Shown piece after piece: positions 1-8,792 of a stretch of DNA of 64,000 nt. The stretch covers positions 496,001 through 560,000 of the forward strand of contig NZ_JAKZHX010000001.1 in the NCBI RefSeq assembly GCF_022568815.1, written 5' to 3'. Numbering within the stretch: position 1 is the first letter of the stretch; every line of letters starts with the position of its first letter. The DNA is from Undibacterium paludis (GTDB lineage Bacteria; Pseudomonadota; Gammaproteobacteria; Burkholderiales; Burkholderiaceae_D). A model generated the notes under the pieces. That model was not told the DNA's origin. It did no database searches and saw nothing but the letters and a program-made list of their open reading frames with translations. The translations under genes and the position numbers were made by a program.

Positions 1-168
1 TCCTGCCAGGGTAAACTTGATGGTCAGCACTGTTCCCTTGGGCAGGGGTGCTCCCTCACCGTAACGGGACACACTGTGCACCTTGGTATCCTTGAAGATG
101 GAGGTATAGAACTCTACAGCTTCCTCCGCCTGATGATCAAACCAGAGGAAGGGGGTGATCTTTTGCAT
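1..168 (-). CDS. VOC/PhnB-like protein, N-terminal part (cut by window edge)
   Basis: The 56 visible codons begin MQKITPFLWFDHQAEEAVEF and continue with a YTSIFKDTKV segment, the N-terminal pattern of the PhnB-like branch of the vicinal-oxygen-chelate superfamily (often annotated as 3-demethylubiquinone-9 methyltransferase-like, usually without proven activity). The start is supported by AGGAG eight bases upstream. The first metal-ligand region should be just downstream, but most of the protein lies outside the window, so enzyme activity cannot be judged. It is the first of several small minus-strand genes and no operon partner is visible on its far side. Confidence 0.8.
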   Translation of the reverse strand, partial: MQKITPFLWFDHQAEEAVEFYTSIFKDTKVHSVSRYGEGAPLPKGTVLTIKFTLAG

Positions 169-237
169 GGCAAGAACTCCTTTACATGTTGAACTTACGC
201 AAAACCGCCCCGGCTGCAGTACAGCTATTTTCTTTCC

Positions 238-534
238 TTACTGATCGACAATCACCAGCGTACCGTGACTACCAGCCGCTACTGCATGGGGTATGTTGGC
301 CGGCACCAGGTATAGCTCACCAGCTTTGACGACTATCGTTTCGCCGCCAATATCAAGATTCATCTGACCATCGAGTACAATCAAAGCTTCATCGAAGTCA
401 TGGGTTTCATCCGGGTAAGCCGCGTCATCCATACGCAAGACCTTGACCTGCGCCCCACCTGCCTTACCCAAAATAGTCGAGCGCCAGGCCATAGGCAAGG
501 ACTGCGCTGTGGAAATTAAATTTTTATGCGACAT
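238..534 (-). CDS. small cupin-domain protein
   Basis: A 98-residue single-domain cupin. Cupin motif 1 is degenerate (ETHDFDEALIVLDGQMNLDIGG, read in two parts: THDFDEALIVLDG then QMNLDIGG) and motif 2 is GELYLVPANIPHAV, whose PxxxPH segment carries the usual His ligand. Such stand-alone cupins bind a metal and may act as small enzymes, sensors or sugar isomerase-like proteins; the substrate cannot be told from sequence. The ATG at 534 is preferred over an in-frame TTG one codon upstream. It lies 70 bp upstream of the VOC gene on the same strand and 85 bp downstream of a small lipoprotein gene, so co-transcription is possible but not shown. Confidence 0.8.
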   Translation of the reverse strand: MSHKNLISTAQSLPMAWRSTILGKAGGAQVKVLRMDDAAYPDETHDFDEALIVLDGQMNLDIGGETIVVKAGELYLVPANIPHAVAAGSHGTLVIVDQ

Positions 535-567
535 CAATATCTGATCCAGGTTACTCCATCAAACCGA

Positions 568-591
568 CGGTATTGCAGTGACGCAATACCG
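568..591. other. perfect 9-bp hairpin between the cupin and lipoprotein genes
   Basis: CGGTATTGC at 568-576 pairs with GCAATACCG at 583-591 around a six-base loop. It lies just after the lipoprotein gene in its reading direction but has no T-run, so it is at best a factor-dependent terminator or RNA stabiliser. The 11-mer GTTACTCCATC occurs on either side, at 550-560 and 609-619, the second copy next to the lipoprotein stop codon. The stem words also resemble the GCAATAC/GTATTGC core of the palindromic repeat at 1041-1134, so this may be a relic of that repeat family. Confidence 0.45.
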
Positions 592-619
592 CAAACCCAT
601 CTAACAATGTTACTCCATC

Positions 620-856
620 TTACTCCCCTGTTTTTTTCGCAGGTTTCTTGGCGCCACCACCGGTATCGACTTCGATGACTTCACGCTGCGCATCAGCCGC
701 CTTTTGTAACTCCTGCCCCGCCTGCTTGGCCTGATCCAGCTGCTTTTTCTGCTCGGAAAGAAAATTGGCAGAAGCACTGGCTTCCACCTTGGGCTCAGGC
801 GGTTTGTTACAAGCAGCGAGAATAGAGACACAAGCTAAAACAAGAATGGTACGCAT
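620..856 (-). CDS. small predicted lipoprotein
   Basis: A 78-residue protein with a signal peptide ending in a lipobox (ILAAC, Cys16), followed by a short charged, coiled-coil-like stretch rich in Gln, Lys and Ala (about residues 35-62) and a Lys-rich tail. It should be anchored to a membrane and face the periplasm. No known family is recognised. The start has a clear AGGAG seven bases upstream. The size and composition resemble small periplasmic spacer or stress lipoproteins, but no function can be assigned. Confidence 0.75.
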   Translation of the reverse strand: MRTILVLACVSILAACNKPPEPKVEASASANFLSEQKKQLDQAKQAGQELQKAADAQREVIEVDTGGGAKKPAKKTGE

Positions 857-938
857 GGAATACTCCTGAAAGCTGCTACATCGCAGCCATGACCTGATTA
901 ATTGTAGATAGGTATTCTAGCAATAAATAGCACATCGC

Positions 939-972
939 AAAAAACAAAAAGCCCGAAGAGTTTTCGGGCTTT
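939..972 (-). terminator. Rho-independent terminator
   Basis: AAAGCCCGAA at 948-957 pairs with TTCGGGCTTT at 963-972. On the minus strand the hairpin is followed by a T-rich run (complement of 939-950). It lies about 180 bp after the icmF stop codon on the same strand and should end icmF transcription, with the palindromic repeat at 1041-1134 in the 3' untranslated part. Confidence 0.85.
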
Positions 973-1040
973 GCATGCTCTACAAAGGCGCGCGCAGCGT
1001 CGCCCTTCTCCAATCAGCCGTGTCCGTGGCACGCCGAGAA

Positions 1041-1134
1041 ATTCATTCAGCGGGATGCAGTACAAGGCGCAAAGCACAGCAATACGTCGGTATTGCGAGC
1101 ATTTGCAACGCAGTAATGCGCCCGCTTAATGGAT
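1041..1134. repeat. imperfect palindromic intergenic repeat (MITE/REP-like), copy A
   Basis: The ends are inverted copies: ATTCATTCAGCGGG at 1041-1054 matches the complement of 1121-1134 at 12 of 14 positions. The inner arms also pair (GGCGCAAAGC against the complement of GCATTTGCAACGC), and the centre is a perfect GCAATAC/GTATTGC hairpin at 1080-1096. The core words ACAAGGCGC and TTGCGAGCATTTGCAACGC recur in diverged form in the element at 53801-53952. It encodes no protein and lies between icmF and its terminator. The structure suggests a non-autonomous mobile or REP-type element. Confidence 0.6.
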
Positions 1135-1148
1135 TTATCGGCGTGACA

Positions 1149-4100
1149 TCACATGTTGCGCCGGTATTGTCCACCTACTTCAAACAGTGCCGTCGTAATC
1201 TGCCCCAGTGAACAAACCCTGGCTGCGTCCATGAGTTTGGCAAACACATTCTCATTATTGATCGCCGCCTGCTGCAAGGCTGCCAGGGCCTTAGGCGCCA
1301 CATCCGCATGACGGCTGTGGAAATCAGCCAGACGCTGCAATTGCGACTGCTTTTCTTCATCGGTAGAACGCGCCAGTTCTATCTTTTGCGGCGTGTCATT
1401 CGCTTTGGGATTGCGGAAGGTATTCACACCGATGATGGGCAAAGTGCCATCATGCTTCAGGTGTTCATAATGCATGGATTCTTCCTGTATCTTGCCGCGC
1501 TGATAGCCGGTTTCCATCGCACCGAGTACACCGCCACGTTCAGCGATGCGTTCAAACTCCTGCATGACGGCTTCTTCCACCAGGTCGGTCAGTTCTTCAA
1601 TGATGAAGCTGCCCTGGATAGGATTTTCGTTTTTCGCCAGACCCCACTCGCGATTGATGATGAGCTGAATAGCCAGAGCACGGCGCACAGATTCGTCAGT
1701 CGGCGTGGTGATGGCCTCATCATAGGCATTGGTATGCAGGCTGTTGCAGTTATCGTAAATCGCGATCAGGGCTTGCAGCGTGGTGCGGATATCATTGAAG
1801 TCTATCTCTTGCGCATGCAGGGAACGGCCACTGGTCTGGATATGGTATTTGAGTTTCTGGCTGCGGTCATTTGCACCATATTTGTCGCGCATCGCTACTG
1901 CCCATATACGGCGGGCGACGCGGCCCAGCACCGTGTATTCAGGGTCCATGCCATTGCTGAAGAAGAAAGACAGGTTAGCCGCAAAATCATCAATGTGCAT
2001 GCCACGCGCCAGATAGGCTTCAACAAAGGTAAAGCCATTCGACAGTGTGAACGCCAGTTGTGAAATCGGGTTCGCACCTGCTTCGGCAATGTGATAACCG
2101 CTGATGGACACAGAATAGAAATTGCGCACCTGATGATGGACGAAATATTCCTGGATATCGCCCATGACCTTCAGCGAGAATTCTGTCGAGAAGATACAGG
2201 TGTTCTGTCCCTGGTCTTCTTTCAGAATATCTGCCTGTACCGTGCCGCGCACGTTCTGCAATACCCAGGCACGTATCTTCGCTACTTCGTCACTGGTCGG
2301 TTCGCGCTTGTTATCAGCACGGAACTTGTCCATCTGCTGATCAATCGCGGTGTTCATGAAGAAGGCCAATATAGTCGGTGCAGGGCCGTTGATGGTCATG
2401 GAAACAGAGGTAGCCGGGTCGCAAAGGTCAAAACCGTCATACAAGACCTTCATGTCTTCCAGCGTCGCGACGGAGACCCCGGAATTGCCTACCTTGCCGT
2501 AGATATCGGGACGTATCGCCGGGTCTGCGCCATAGAGCGTCACAGAGTCAAATGCAGTAGACAGGCGTTTGGCGTCCATACCTTGCGATACCAGCTTGAA
2601 ACGGCGATTAGTGCGGAAAGGGTCACCTTCACCGGCAAACATGCGGGTTGGGTCTTCCCCTTCGCGCTTAAAGGCAAACACACCAGCCGTGTAAGGGAAG
2701 GAGCCTGGAACATTTTCCAGCATCAGCCAGCGCAGGACTTCACCATGATCAACAAAACGCGGCAGCGCCACCTTGCGGATCTTGGTCCCGGAAAGGGAAT
2801 GCTGTACCAGGCGGGTGCGGATTTCCTTGTCGCGAATTTTAACGACGTATTCATCACCTGCGTAGGCAGCCTGCATGTCTGGCCACATGCTGATCAGTTT
2901 CTTGGATTCAGCGTCAAGGCGGTTTTCACGCTCAACGATAAGGTCATCAAAATCTGCTGATTTACCCGCTGCCGCCAGCATACGCTTGCTCTCTTGCAAT
3001 TGCTGGTGCTCACGCGCAATCACCACTTGCCTGCCGGTATGCTTGTGGTAGGCGCGCACGGTGTCTGCAATCTCAGCCAGATAGCGGCTACGAGCAGGCG
3101 GCACGATGACGTTCTTGCCACTCGATGCCTTGACGTTGACCGCAGCCAGCTTGCCAGCTTTCGCTGGCAAGCCACGTTGCACGAGGGCAGGCAGAATACC
3201 TTGATACAGGGCGGTCACGCCATCATCATTAAAGCGCGAAGCCTGGGTACCATAGACAGGCATTTCATCCGGTTTCTTACTCCACAGTTCACGATTGCGC
3301 TGGTACTGTTTGGCGACATCGCGCAAGGCATCCTGTGCGCCTTTGCGGTCAAATTTATTGATGGCGACAAAATCGGCAAAATCGAGCATGTCGATTTTTT
3401 CGAGTTGAGATGCAGCGCCAAATTCCGGCGTCATGACATACATGGAGACATCGACATGCGGCACGATGGCGGCATCACCCTGGCCTATGCCTGAAGTCTC
3501 GACGATAACCAGGTCAAAACCGGCGACCTTGCAGGCTGCAATCACGTCTGGCAAAGCCTGTGAAATTTCAGAACCGGCTTCACGGGTTGCCAGCGAACGC
3601 ATAAAGACCTTGAGTTTGCCCTTCCAAGGGTTGATCGCATTCATGCGTATGCGGTCACCGAGCAAGGCGCCGCCAGATTTGCGGCGTGACGGGTCGATGG
3701 AAATCAGGGCAATGTTCAGGTGATCATCCTGGTCCAGACGTACGCGGCGTATCAACTCATCTGTCAGCGAAGATTTACCGGCACCGCCAGTACCTGTGAT
3801 ACCCAGGGTAGGTGCCTTGCTGGCTTTTGCCGCTTCCAGCAACTGGGCACGCAGCTCCGGCGCGACCTTGTCGTTTTCCAGCGCAGTAATCAATTGTGCC
3901 AGCGGCCGGTGTTTGTCGCCGATATCGCCCTGCTGCAATACGGACAGCGACTTCGGTGCATAGCCCGACAGGTCGCTGTCGCAAGCCTGTATCATCGACA
4001 AAATCATGCCCACCAGGCCCATGCGCTGGCCATCTTCAGGGCTGAAAATACGGGTCACGCCATAGGTATGCAGGTCGGCTATTTCTTCCGGCACGATGAC

Positions 4101-4427
4101 ACCACCACCGCCACCAAATACCTTGATATGCGCACCGCCACGTTGCTTCAACAGGTCTATCATGTATTTGAAGTATTCAACATGGCCACCCTGGTAACTG
4201 GAAATGGCAATGCCCTGGGCATCTTCCTGCAAAGCAGCAGTGACGATTTCTTCTACCGAACGGTTATGGCCCAGATGGATCACCTCTGCACCATTCGCCA
4301 TCAAAATGCGGCGCATGATGTTAATCGAGGCATCATGGCCATCGAACAGGGAAGCGGCGGTCACAAAGCGCACTTTGTTGGCAGGTTTGTATTCAGTCAG
4401 GTTCTGGGCAACGGACAGGTCAGTCAT
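1149..4427 (-). CDS. icmF: fused isobutyryl-CoA mutase (IcmF)
   Basis: A 1092-residue fusion with the full IcmF architecture. The N-terminal B12-binding domain carries DGH at residues 29-31 (the lower-ligand His motif) and the Gly-rich [10 protein letters not shown] segment near 101-110. A central MeaB-like G-protein chaperone has the Walker A loop [12 protein letters not shown] at 209-220. The C-terminal half is the acyl-CoA mutase TIM barrel. Family knowledge: it interconverts isobutyryl-CoA and n-butyryl-CoA, and some members also act on pivalyl- or isovaleryl-CoA, with the GTPase domain guarding the cofactor. Of several upstream ATGs, the one at 4427 is chosen because GAGGAAG lies just before it. 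A palindrome typical of branched-chain-catabolism regulators sits about 85 bp upstream. The next gene upstream on the same strand is another large catabolic enzyme. Confidence 0.95.
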   Translation of the reverse strand: MTDLSVAQNLTEYKPANKVRFVTAASLFDGHDASINIMRRILMANGAEVIHLGHNRSVEEIVTAALQEDAQGIAISSYQGGHVEYFKYMIDLLKQRGGAHIKVFGGGGGVIVPEEIADLHTYGVTRIFSPEDGQRMGLVGMILSMIQACDSDLSGYAPKSLSVLQQGDIGDKHRPLAQLITALENDKVAPELRAQLLEAAKASKAPTLGITGTGGAGKSSLTDELIRRVRLDQDDHLNIALISIDPSRRKSGGALLGDRIRMNAINPWKGKLKVFMRSLATREAGSEISQALPDVIAACKVAGFDLVIVETSGIGQGDAAIVPHVDVSMYVMTPEFGAASQLEKIDMLDFADFVAINKFDRKGAQDALRDVAKQYQRNRELWSKKPDEMPVYGTQASRFNDDGVTALYQGILPALVQRGLPAKAGKLAAVNVKASSGKNVIVPPARSRYLAEIADTVRAYHKHTGRQVVIAREHQQLQESKRMLAAAGKSADFDDLIVERENRLDAESKKLISMWPDMQAAYAGDEYVVKIRDKEIRTRLVQHSLSGTKIRKVALPRFVDHGEVLRWLMLENVPGSFPYTAGVFAFKREGEDPTRMFAGEGDPFRTNRRFKLVSQGMDAKRLSTAFDSVTLYGADPAIRPDIYGKVGNSGVSVATLEDMKVLYDGFDLCDPATSVSMTINGPAPTILAFFMNTAIDQQMDKFRADNKREPTSDEVAKIRAWVLQNVRGTVQADILKEDQGQNTCIFSTEFSLKVMGDIQEYFVHHQVRNFYSVSISGYHIAEAGANPISQLAFTLSNGFTFVEAYLARGMHIDDFAANLSFFFSNGMDPEYTVLGRVARRIWAVAMRDKYGANDRSQKLKYHIQTSGRSLHAQEIDFNDIRTTLQALIAIYDNCNSLHTNAYDEAITTPTDESVRRALAIQLIINREWGLAKNENPIQGSFIIEELTDLVEEAVMQEFERIAERGGVLGAMETGYQRGKIQEESMHYEHLKHDGTLPIIGVNTFRNPKANDTPQKIELARSTDEEKQSQLQRLADFHSRHADVAPKALAALQQAAINNENVFAKLMDAARVCSLGQITTALFEVGGQYRRNM

Positions 4428-4511
4428 GTCTTCCTCATCGGTCTTGTTTTGTTCATGCCAATATTGCAATTCATGAAATATCTGGCATAAATAGGGTTAA
4501 GCTAAGTTATA

Positions 4512-4531
4512 TGACGTTAACGTAAACGTCA
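4512..4531. promoter_or_regulatory. LiuR-like operator upstream of icmF
   Basis: TGACGTTAACGTAAACGTCA is a 20-bp palindrome with one mismatched pair. It resembles the ACGTTTACGT-type sites reported for the MerR-family regulator LiuR, which controls branched-chain amino-acid and fatty-acid breakdown in Proteobacteria; that comparison is from memory. It lies about 85 bp before the icmF start, where an operator or activator site would be expected. No liuR gene is in the window. The rest of 4428-4707 shows no gene. Confidence 0.5.
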
Positions 4532-4707
4532 ATCTAAAAATGTGATGCGATCATCGCGACCCGGACCAGTCCATTCTGCATTTGATACGGCAAAATAGCT
4601 GGAAAGCCCGCAGTTACTAGTCATCAGATTCTCAGTCGAGATGGATTGCTTTTTAGCATGGTGTTGCTGGCAAGCCTAAGCATCAACCCAGACTTGCCAA
4701 ACCGACA

Positions 4708-7700
4708 TCATGCTGCGCGTGTCACTTCCTTGATTACCGTGGTCGTCTTCACAGGATTGAGCAAAGCTGCCTTTTCCAGATGATACGCCTGCATGGCCTT
4801 TTCCTTGACGTGACCATAACCGCGGATTTTTTCAGGCAGACTGGCAAGGGCAATGGCTTGTTCGAGATTATCTGCATTCAAACCCGCCGCCAGTTTTTCC
4901 ATCAGTGCCGTGTATTCAACAATGAGGGCGCGCTCAGCCTTGCGTTCTTCTGTGCGACCAAAGATATCCAGTGCTGTACCACGCAAACCCTTGAGTTTGG
5001 CCAGCAGCTTGAATGCCTGCCATACCCAGGAACCATATTGCGCCTTGACCAGATGACCCTGTCCGTCTTTTTTCGAGAAGATAGGTGGCGCCAGGTTAAA
5101 CTTCAGGCTGAAGTCGCCTTCAAACTGTTGCTTGAGTTTTGCGGTGAAATCGCCATTGGTGTACAGGCGCGCGACTTCGTATTCATCCTTGTAGGCCATG
5201 AGTTTGAAGGCATACTTGGCGACTGCCATACTGAACTTGTTGCCGGCATTCAATGCAGATTCCGCCTTGCGCACTTTGTCGACCAGATCAGCATATTGCT
5301 GGGCGTAGGCGGCGTTCTGGTAATCCGTCAATACCGCAATGCGGCGCTTGACGAGCGCATCCAGGCTTTGCGGCATCTGAATGACGACAGGCTGGCCAGG
5401 GATGGCGATTTTTTCTACGCGTGCAAAGTCCACCGCAGCACGACGGCCCCACAGAAAGGCTTTCTTGTTGGCCTCAATCGCCACACCATTGAGCTCTATG
5501 GCGCGTAGCAAGGCGGTTTCAGATACGGGTATCGCGCCCTTCTGGTAAGCAAAACCCAGCATGAACAGATTGGTGGCGATGGAGTCGCCCATCAGGGCGG
5601 TTGCCAGTTTGGTGGCATTGATGAAATCAACCTTGCCACCGACTGATTCAGAAATCAGGTGCTCAACTGACTCCAGCGGGAATTGCCAGTCAGGGTTCTT
5701 GGCGAACGGGCCTGTCGGTTGTTCATGGGTGTTGATGACGGCACGGGTACGGCCTGCGCGCATTTTGGAAATCGCATCATGTGCGCCAGCGGTCAGGATA
5801 TCGCAGCCCAGGATCAGGTCTGCTTCACCCGTTGCTATACGCTGTGCACGTAATTTTCCAGCCTGGTTGACGATGCGTATATGCGAAGTCACCGAGCCAT
5901 TTTTTTGCGACATGCCTGTCATATCGAGCACCGATGCGCCCTTGCCTTCGAGATGTGCTGCCATGCCCAGCAGGGCACCAACCGTGATCACACCAGTGCC
6001 ACCTATACCGTTCAGCAAGATGTTGTAAGAGCTTTCACAGGCTGGTAATTGCGGTTCTGGCAGTGCACCAAAGTCATCGGTCTTTGCCGTACCTGTCTTG
6101 GACTTGACCAGCTTGCCGCCTTCTACCGTGACAAAACTCGGACAGAAACCCTTGACGCAGGAATAATCCTTGTTGCACGACGACTGATCTATGCCACGCT
6201 TGCGGCCAAATTCTGTTTCCACCGGCATGATGGATGTACAGTTGGATTGAACGCCGCAATCACCACAGCCTTCGCAGACGGCCTCGTTGATAAACATGCG
6301 CTGGTTAGGGTCAGGGAATTCGCCTTTTTTGCGGCGGCGACGTTTTTCTGCGGCACAGGTCTGATCGTAAATGAGTACCGTTGCGCCGGGCAGCTCACGC
6401 AATTCACGCTGCACGGCATCCATGTCCTTGCGGTCATGCAGGGTCACCAAGGTTGGCAGGCTTGATCTGTCGGTATAGCGTGACAAATCTTCAGTCACCA
6501 GGGCAATGCGCTTGACGCCTTCTGCCGCCATCTGTTGCGCCATCATCGGTACTGTGATCGTGCCATCAACAGGTTGGCCGCCCGTCATCGCCACCGCATC
6601 GTTATACAAAATCTTGTAGGTGATATTGACCTTGGCAGCAACGGCAGCGCGTATTGCCAGGTAACCGGAATGGAAGTAAGTGCCATCACCAAGGTTCTGG
6701 AACACATGCGACAAGGTAGAGAAAGCCGCCTGCCCTATCCATGGCGCACCTTCGCCACCCATGTGGGTAGTCAGTTTATTGAATTCAGGGTAAATCGCCG
6801 TCGCCATGACATGGCAACCAATACCAGCTAATGCAAGGCTGCCTTCCGGCACCTTGGTTGAGGTATTGTGTGGGCAGCCAGAACAATAGTATGCCGGGCG
6901 TGCAGGTGTATTGACTTGTTTGCTGAGGACCACATCCTTGGCTTCCAAAAATGCCAGACGTGCCTTGATCAGGTCGCTGGTATGGAAGCGGGCAATGCGC
7001 GAAGAAATCACGCGGGCAATCTGCGCCACCGAAAAGTCAGCCTTGGAAGTCAGCAGCCATTCACCGCGTGGATGTACCCATTCGCCTTTTTCATCGAACT
7101 TGCCGATGACGCGCGGGCGCACATCGTCGCGCCAGTTATACAGTTGTTCCTTGAGCTGGTACTCGACCATCTGGCGTTTTTCTTCAACCACCAGTATCTC
7201 GTCGAGACCCTGGGCAAACTCACGCACGCCGTCCGGTTCCAGCGGCCAGGGCATGGATACCTTGAACAGACGTATGCCTATCTCGGCTGCGAATTTTTCA
7301 TCGATGCCCAGTTCTTCCAGTGCTTCCAGCACGTCAAGGTAAGACTTGCCTGAAGCAACGATGCCCAGACGTGCAGTCGGGCTGTCTATGGTGACGTGGT
7401 TGAGTTTGTTGGCGCGCGCATAGGCCAATGCTGCATAGATTTTGTAATCCTGCATCAGGGCCTCCTGCTTGCGCGCCTGTATGCCGAGCGTATCCAGTGA
7501 CAGACGGGTATTGAGCCCTCCCTCCGGCATGACGAAATCTTCAGGCAGGGTTATTTGCAGGCGAAAAGGGTCGGCATCGACCGATGAAGTCGATTCCACC
7601 GTATCCGCCAGTGCCTTGAAGCCGACCGCGCAGCCAGAAAAACGCGACATGGCCCAGGCATGCAGGCCCAGGTCCAGGTATTCCTGCACATTGCTGGGGT

Positions 7701-8328
7701 ACAGCATGGGTATCATGCAGGCAGAGAAAATATGGTCAGACTGGTGTGGCAGCGTCGAGGAGTAGGCGCCATGGTCATCACCAGCCACCAGCAACACACC
7801 GCCGTGCTTGGATGTGCCTGCATGGTTCATGTGCTTGAACACGTCAGCACTACGGTCCACACCTGGGCCTTTGCCATACCACATGCCAAACACACCATCG
7901 TATTTGGCCGGGCCTATCAGGTCTACCGTCTGTGAACCCCAGACTGCGGTTGCGGCCAGGTCTTCATTGACGCCTGGTACGAACTGCACATGGTTTTGTT
8001 CCAGCAGTTTTTTGGTTTTCCACAATGTCTCGTCGAGACCACCCAGGGGGGAACCACGGTAGCCAGAGATAAAGCCCGCTGTATTCAAACCCGCGGCCAG
8101 GTCACGCTGGCGCTGCATCATGGGCAGTCTTACCAGGGCTTGTATACCTGATAAAAATATCGTGCCGCTATTCGACGTATATTTATCGTCAAGCTGCACA
8201 TCATTCAATTGCGGGGGGCTGGTGATCTGGCTGGCTTCGAGCGCATCCTGGACGGGCTCGATGTTGACTTCTTTGGCGGACGGCAGGGACGAGAGTCCAG
8301 CAGACTCCATGGTGGTGTCGGATGACAT
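4708..8328 (-). CDS. fused indolepyruvate ferredoxin oxidoreductase
   Basis: A 1206-residue single-chain 2-oxoacid:acceptor oxidoreductase of the IorA-IorB fusion type. The N-terminal part holds the pyrimidine-binding domain (SGYRGSPLGGLDE near residue 90). A CSGCPHN motif lies near 481 and the thiamin diphosphate site NDAVAMTGGQPVDG near 575. Iron-sulfur Cys clusters CEGCGDC and SCNKDYSC start near 684, and the C-terminal half is the gamma-type domain beginning NILLNGIGGTGV. The family decarboxylates aryl-pyruvates or branched 2-oxoacids from transaminated amino acids to acyl-CoA, passing electrons to ferredoxin or another acceptor; the exact substrate is not visible. It faces the same way as icmF, 280 bp upstream of it, so the two may share an amino-acid-catabolic theme but probably have separate promoters. 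GGAG precedes the ATG at 8328. Confidence 0.9.
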   Translation of the reverse strand: MSSDTTMESAGLSSLPSAKEVNIEPVQDALEASQITSPPQLNDVQLDDKYTSNSGTIFLSGIQALVRLPMMQRQRDLAAGLNTAGFISGYRGSPLGGLDETLWKTKKLLEQNHVQFVPGVNEDLAATAVWGSQTVDLIGPAKYDGVFGMWYGKGPGVDRSADVFKHMNHAGTSKHGGVLLVAGDDHGAYSSTLPHQSDHIFSACMIPMLYPSNVQEYLDLGLHAWAMSRFSGCAVGFKALADTVESTSSVDADPFRLQITLPEDFVMPEGGLNTRLSLDTLGIQARKQEALMQDYKIYAALAYARANKLNHVTIDSPTARLGIVASGKSYLDVLEALEELGIDEKFAAEIGIRLFKVSMPWPLEPDGVREFAQGLDEILVVEEKRQMVEYQLKEQLYNWRDDVRPRVIGKFDEKGEWVHPRGEWLLTSKADFSVAQIARVISSRIARFHTSDLIKARLAFLEAKDVVLSKQVNTPARPAYYCSGCPHNTSTKVPEGSLALAGIGCHVMATAIYPEFNKLTTHMGGEGAPWIGQAAFSTLSHVFQNLGDGTYFHSGYLAIRAAVAAKVNITYKILYNDAVAMTGGQPVDGTITVPMMAQQMAAEGVKRIALVTEDLSRYTDRSSLPTLVTLHDRKDMDAVQRELRELPGATVLIYDQTCAAEKRRRRKKGEFPDPNQRMFINEAVCEGCGDCGVQSNCTSIMPVETEFGRKRGIDQSSCNKDYSCVKGFCPSFVTVEGGKLVKSKTGTAKTDDFGALPEPQLPACESSYNILLNGIGGTGVITVGALLGMAAHLEGKGASVLDMTGMSQKNGSVTSHIRIVNQAGKLRAQRIATGEADLILGCDILTAGAHDAISKMRAGRTRAVINTHEQPTGPFAKNPDWQFPLESVEHLISESVGGKVDFINATKLATALMGDSIATNLFMLGFAYQKGAIPVSETALLRAIELNGVAIEANKKAFLWGRRAAVDFARVEKIAIPGQPVVIQMPQSLDALVKRRIAVLTDYQNAAYAQQYADLVDKVRKAESALNAGNKFSMAVAKYAFKLMAYKDEYEVARLYTNGDFTAKLKQQFEGDFSLKFNLAPPIFSKKDGQGHLVKAQYGSWVWQAFKLLAKLKGLRGTALDIFGRTEERKAERALIVEYTALMEKLAAGLNADNLEQAIALASLPEKIRGYGHVKEKAMQAYHLEKAALLNPVKTTTVIKEVTRAA

Positions 8329-8401
8329 AGGGTGGCTCCAAAATTTGTGATTTAGATCGCAAAGAGCATGCGTTGCATCCGGTAAGACACAAGTTTGCTC
8401 G

Positions 8402-8459
8402 GAGCCTATAGCGAGGTATCAGAGATAGGCTCTCGTTGCGTTGGTAGTGATAACTACCA
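8402..8459. promoter_or_regulatory. two dyads upstream of the oxidoreductase gene
   Basis: GAGCCTAT at 8402-8409 pairs with ATAGGCTC at 8425-8432. TGGTAGT at 8442-8448 pairs with ACTACCA at 8453-8459, followed on the plus strand by TTTTATT. Both lie 75-130 bp upstream of the start at 8328 and could be operators or leader hairpins; the binding factor is unknown. The 8329-8697 stretch shows no convincing gene. Confidence 0.35.
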
Positions 8460-8697
8460 TTTTATTCGAATCCTGGACAAAATTCGATGTCAAGACACTA
8501 CGCCTGTCGTATTTGCCAACGTCAAAACCACATCAAATACGGCTGACAGCGTCTGCATTTCCTGTTATCCGGATCAAAGAGACATCAAAAGAAGCTTTCG
8601 AAATTTCGCTGCAGCGCTTCTTCGACTTCCTTTGAAATCTGCTGTGTTCACAGTGTAGGTGGATAGCAGAGTTAAGGAAAATACAGAATTAAAATAG

Positions 8698-8752
8698 GGG
8701 TATCATAAAAAATGATACCCATCCATAAAAAAACGGGAGCAGCCTGCTCCCG
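8698..8752 (-). terminator. terminator closing the beta-glucan locus, with a second hairpin behind it
   Basis: On the minus strand a strong hairpin (CGGGAGCAG at 8734-8742 with CTGCTCCCG at 8744-8752) is followed by a seven-T run (complement of 8727-8733), a textbook Rho-independent terminator 40 bp after the MFS transporter stop. A second hairpin follows at once (GGGTATCAT at 8698-8706 with ATGATACCC at 8712-8720). Two hairpins in tandem fit a tight stop to a long operon. Confidence 0.88.
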
Positions 8753-8792
8753 CAATAACCCACGCGGAGTGAAACAAATGTATGAACCCTGA

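Noticed and set aside
975..1211. 78-codon plus-strand frame covering the palindromic repeat
   Set aside because: It runs through an inverted repeat and into the end of icmF; nothing supports translation.
2091..2960. 289-codon open frame on the plus strand inside icmF
   Set aside because: It is antisense to a well-conserved gene, has no family resemblance and no ribosome site; long antisense frames are common at this base composition.
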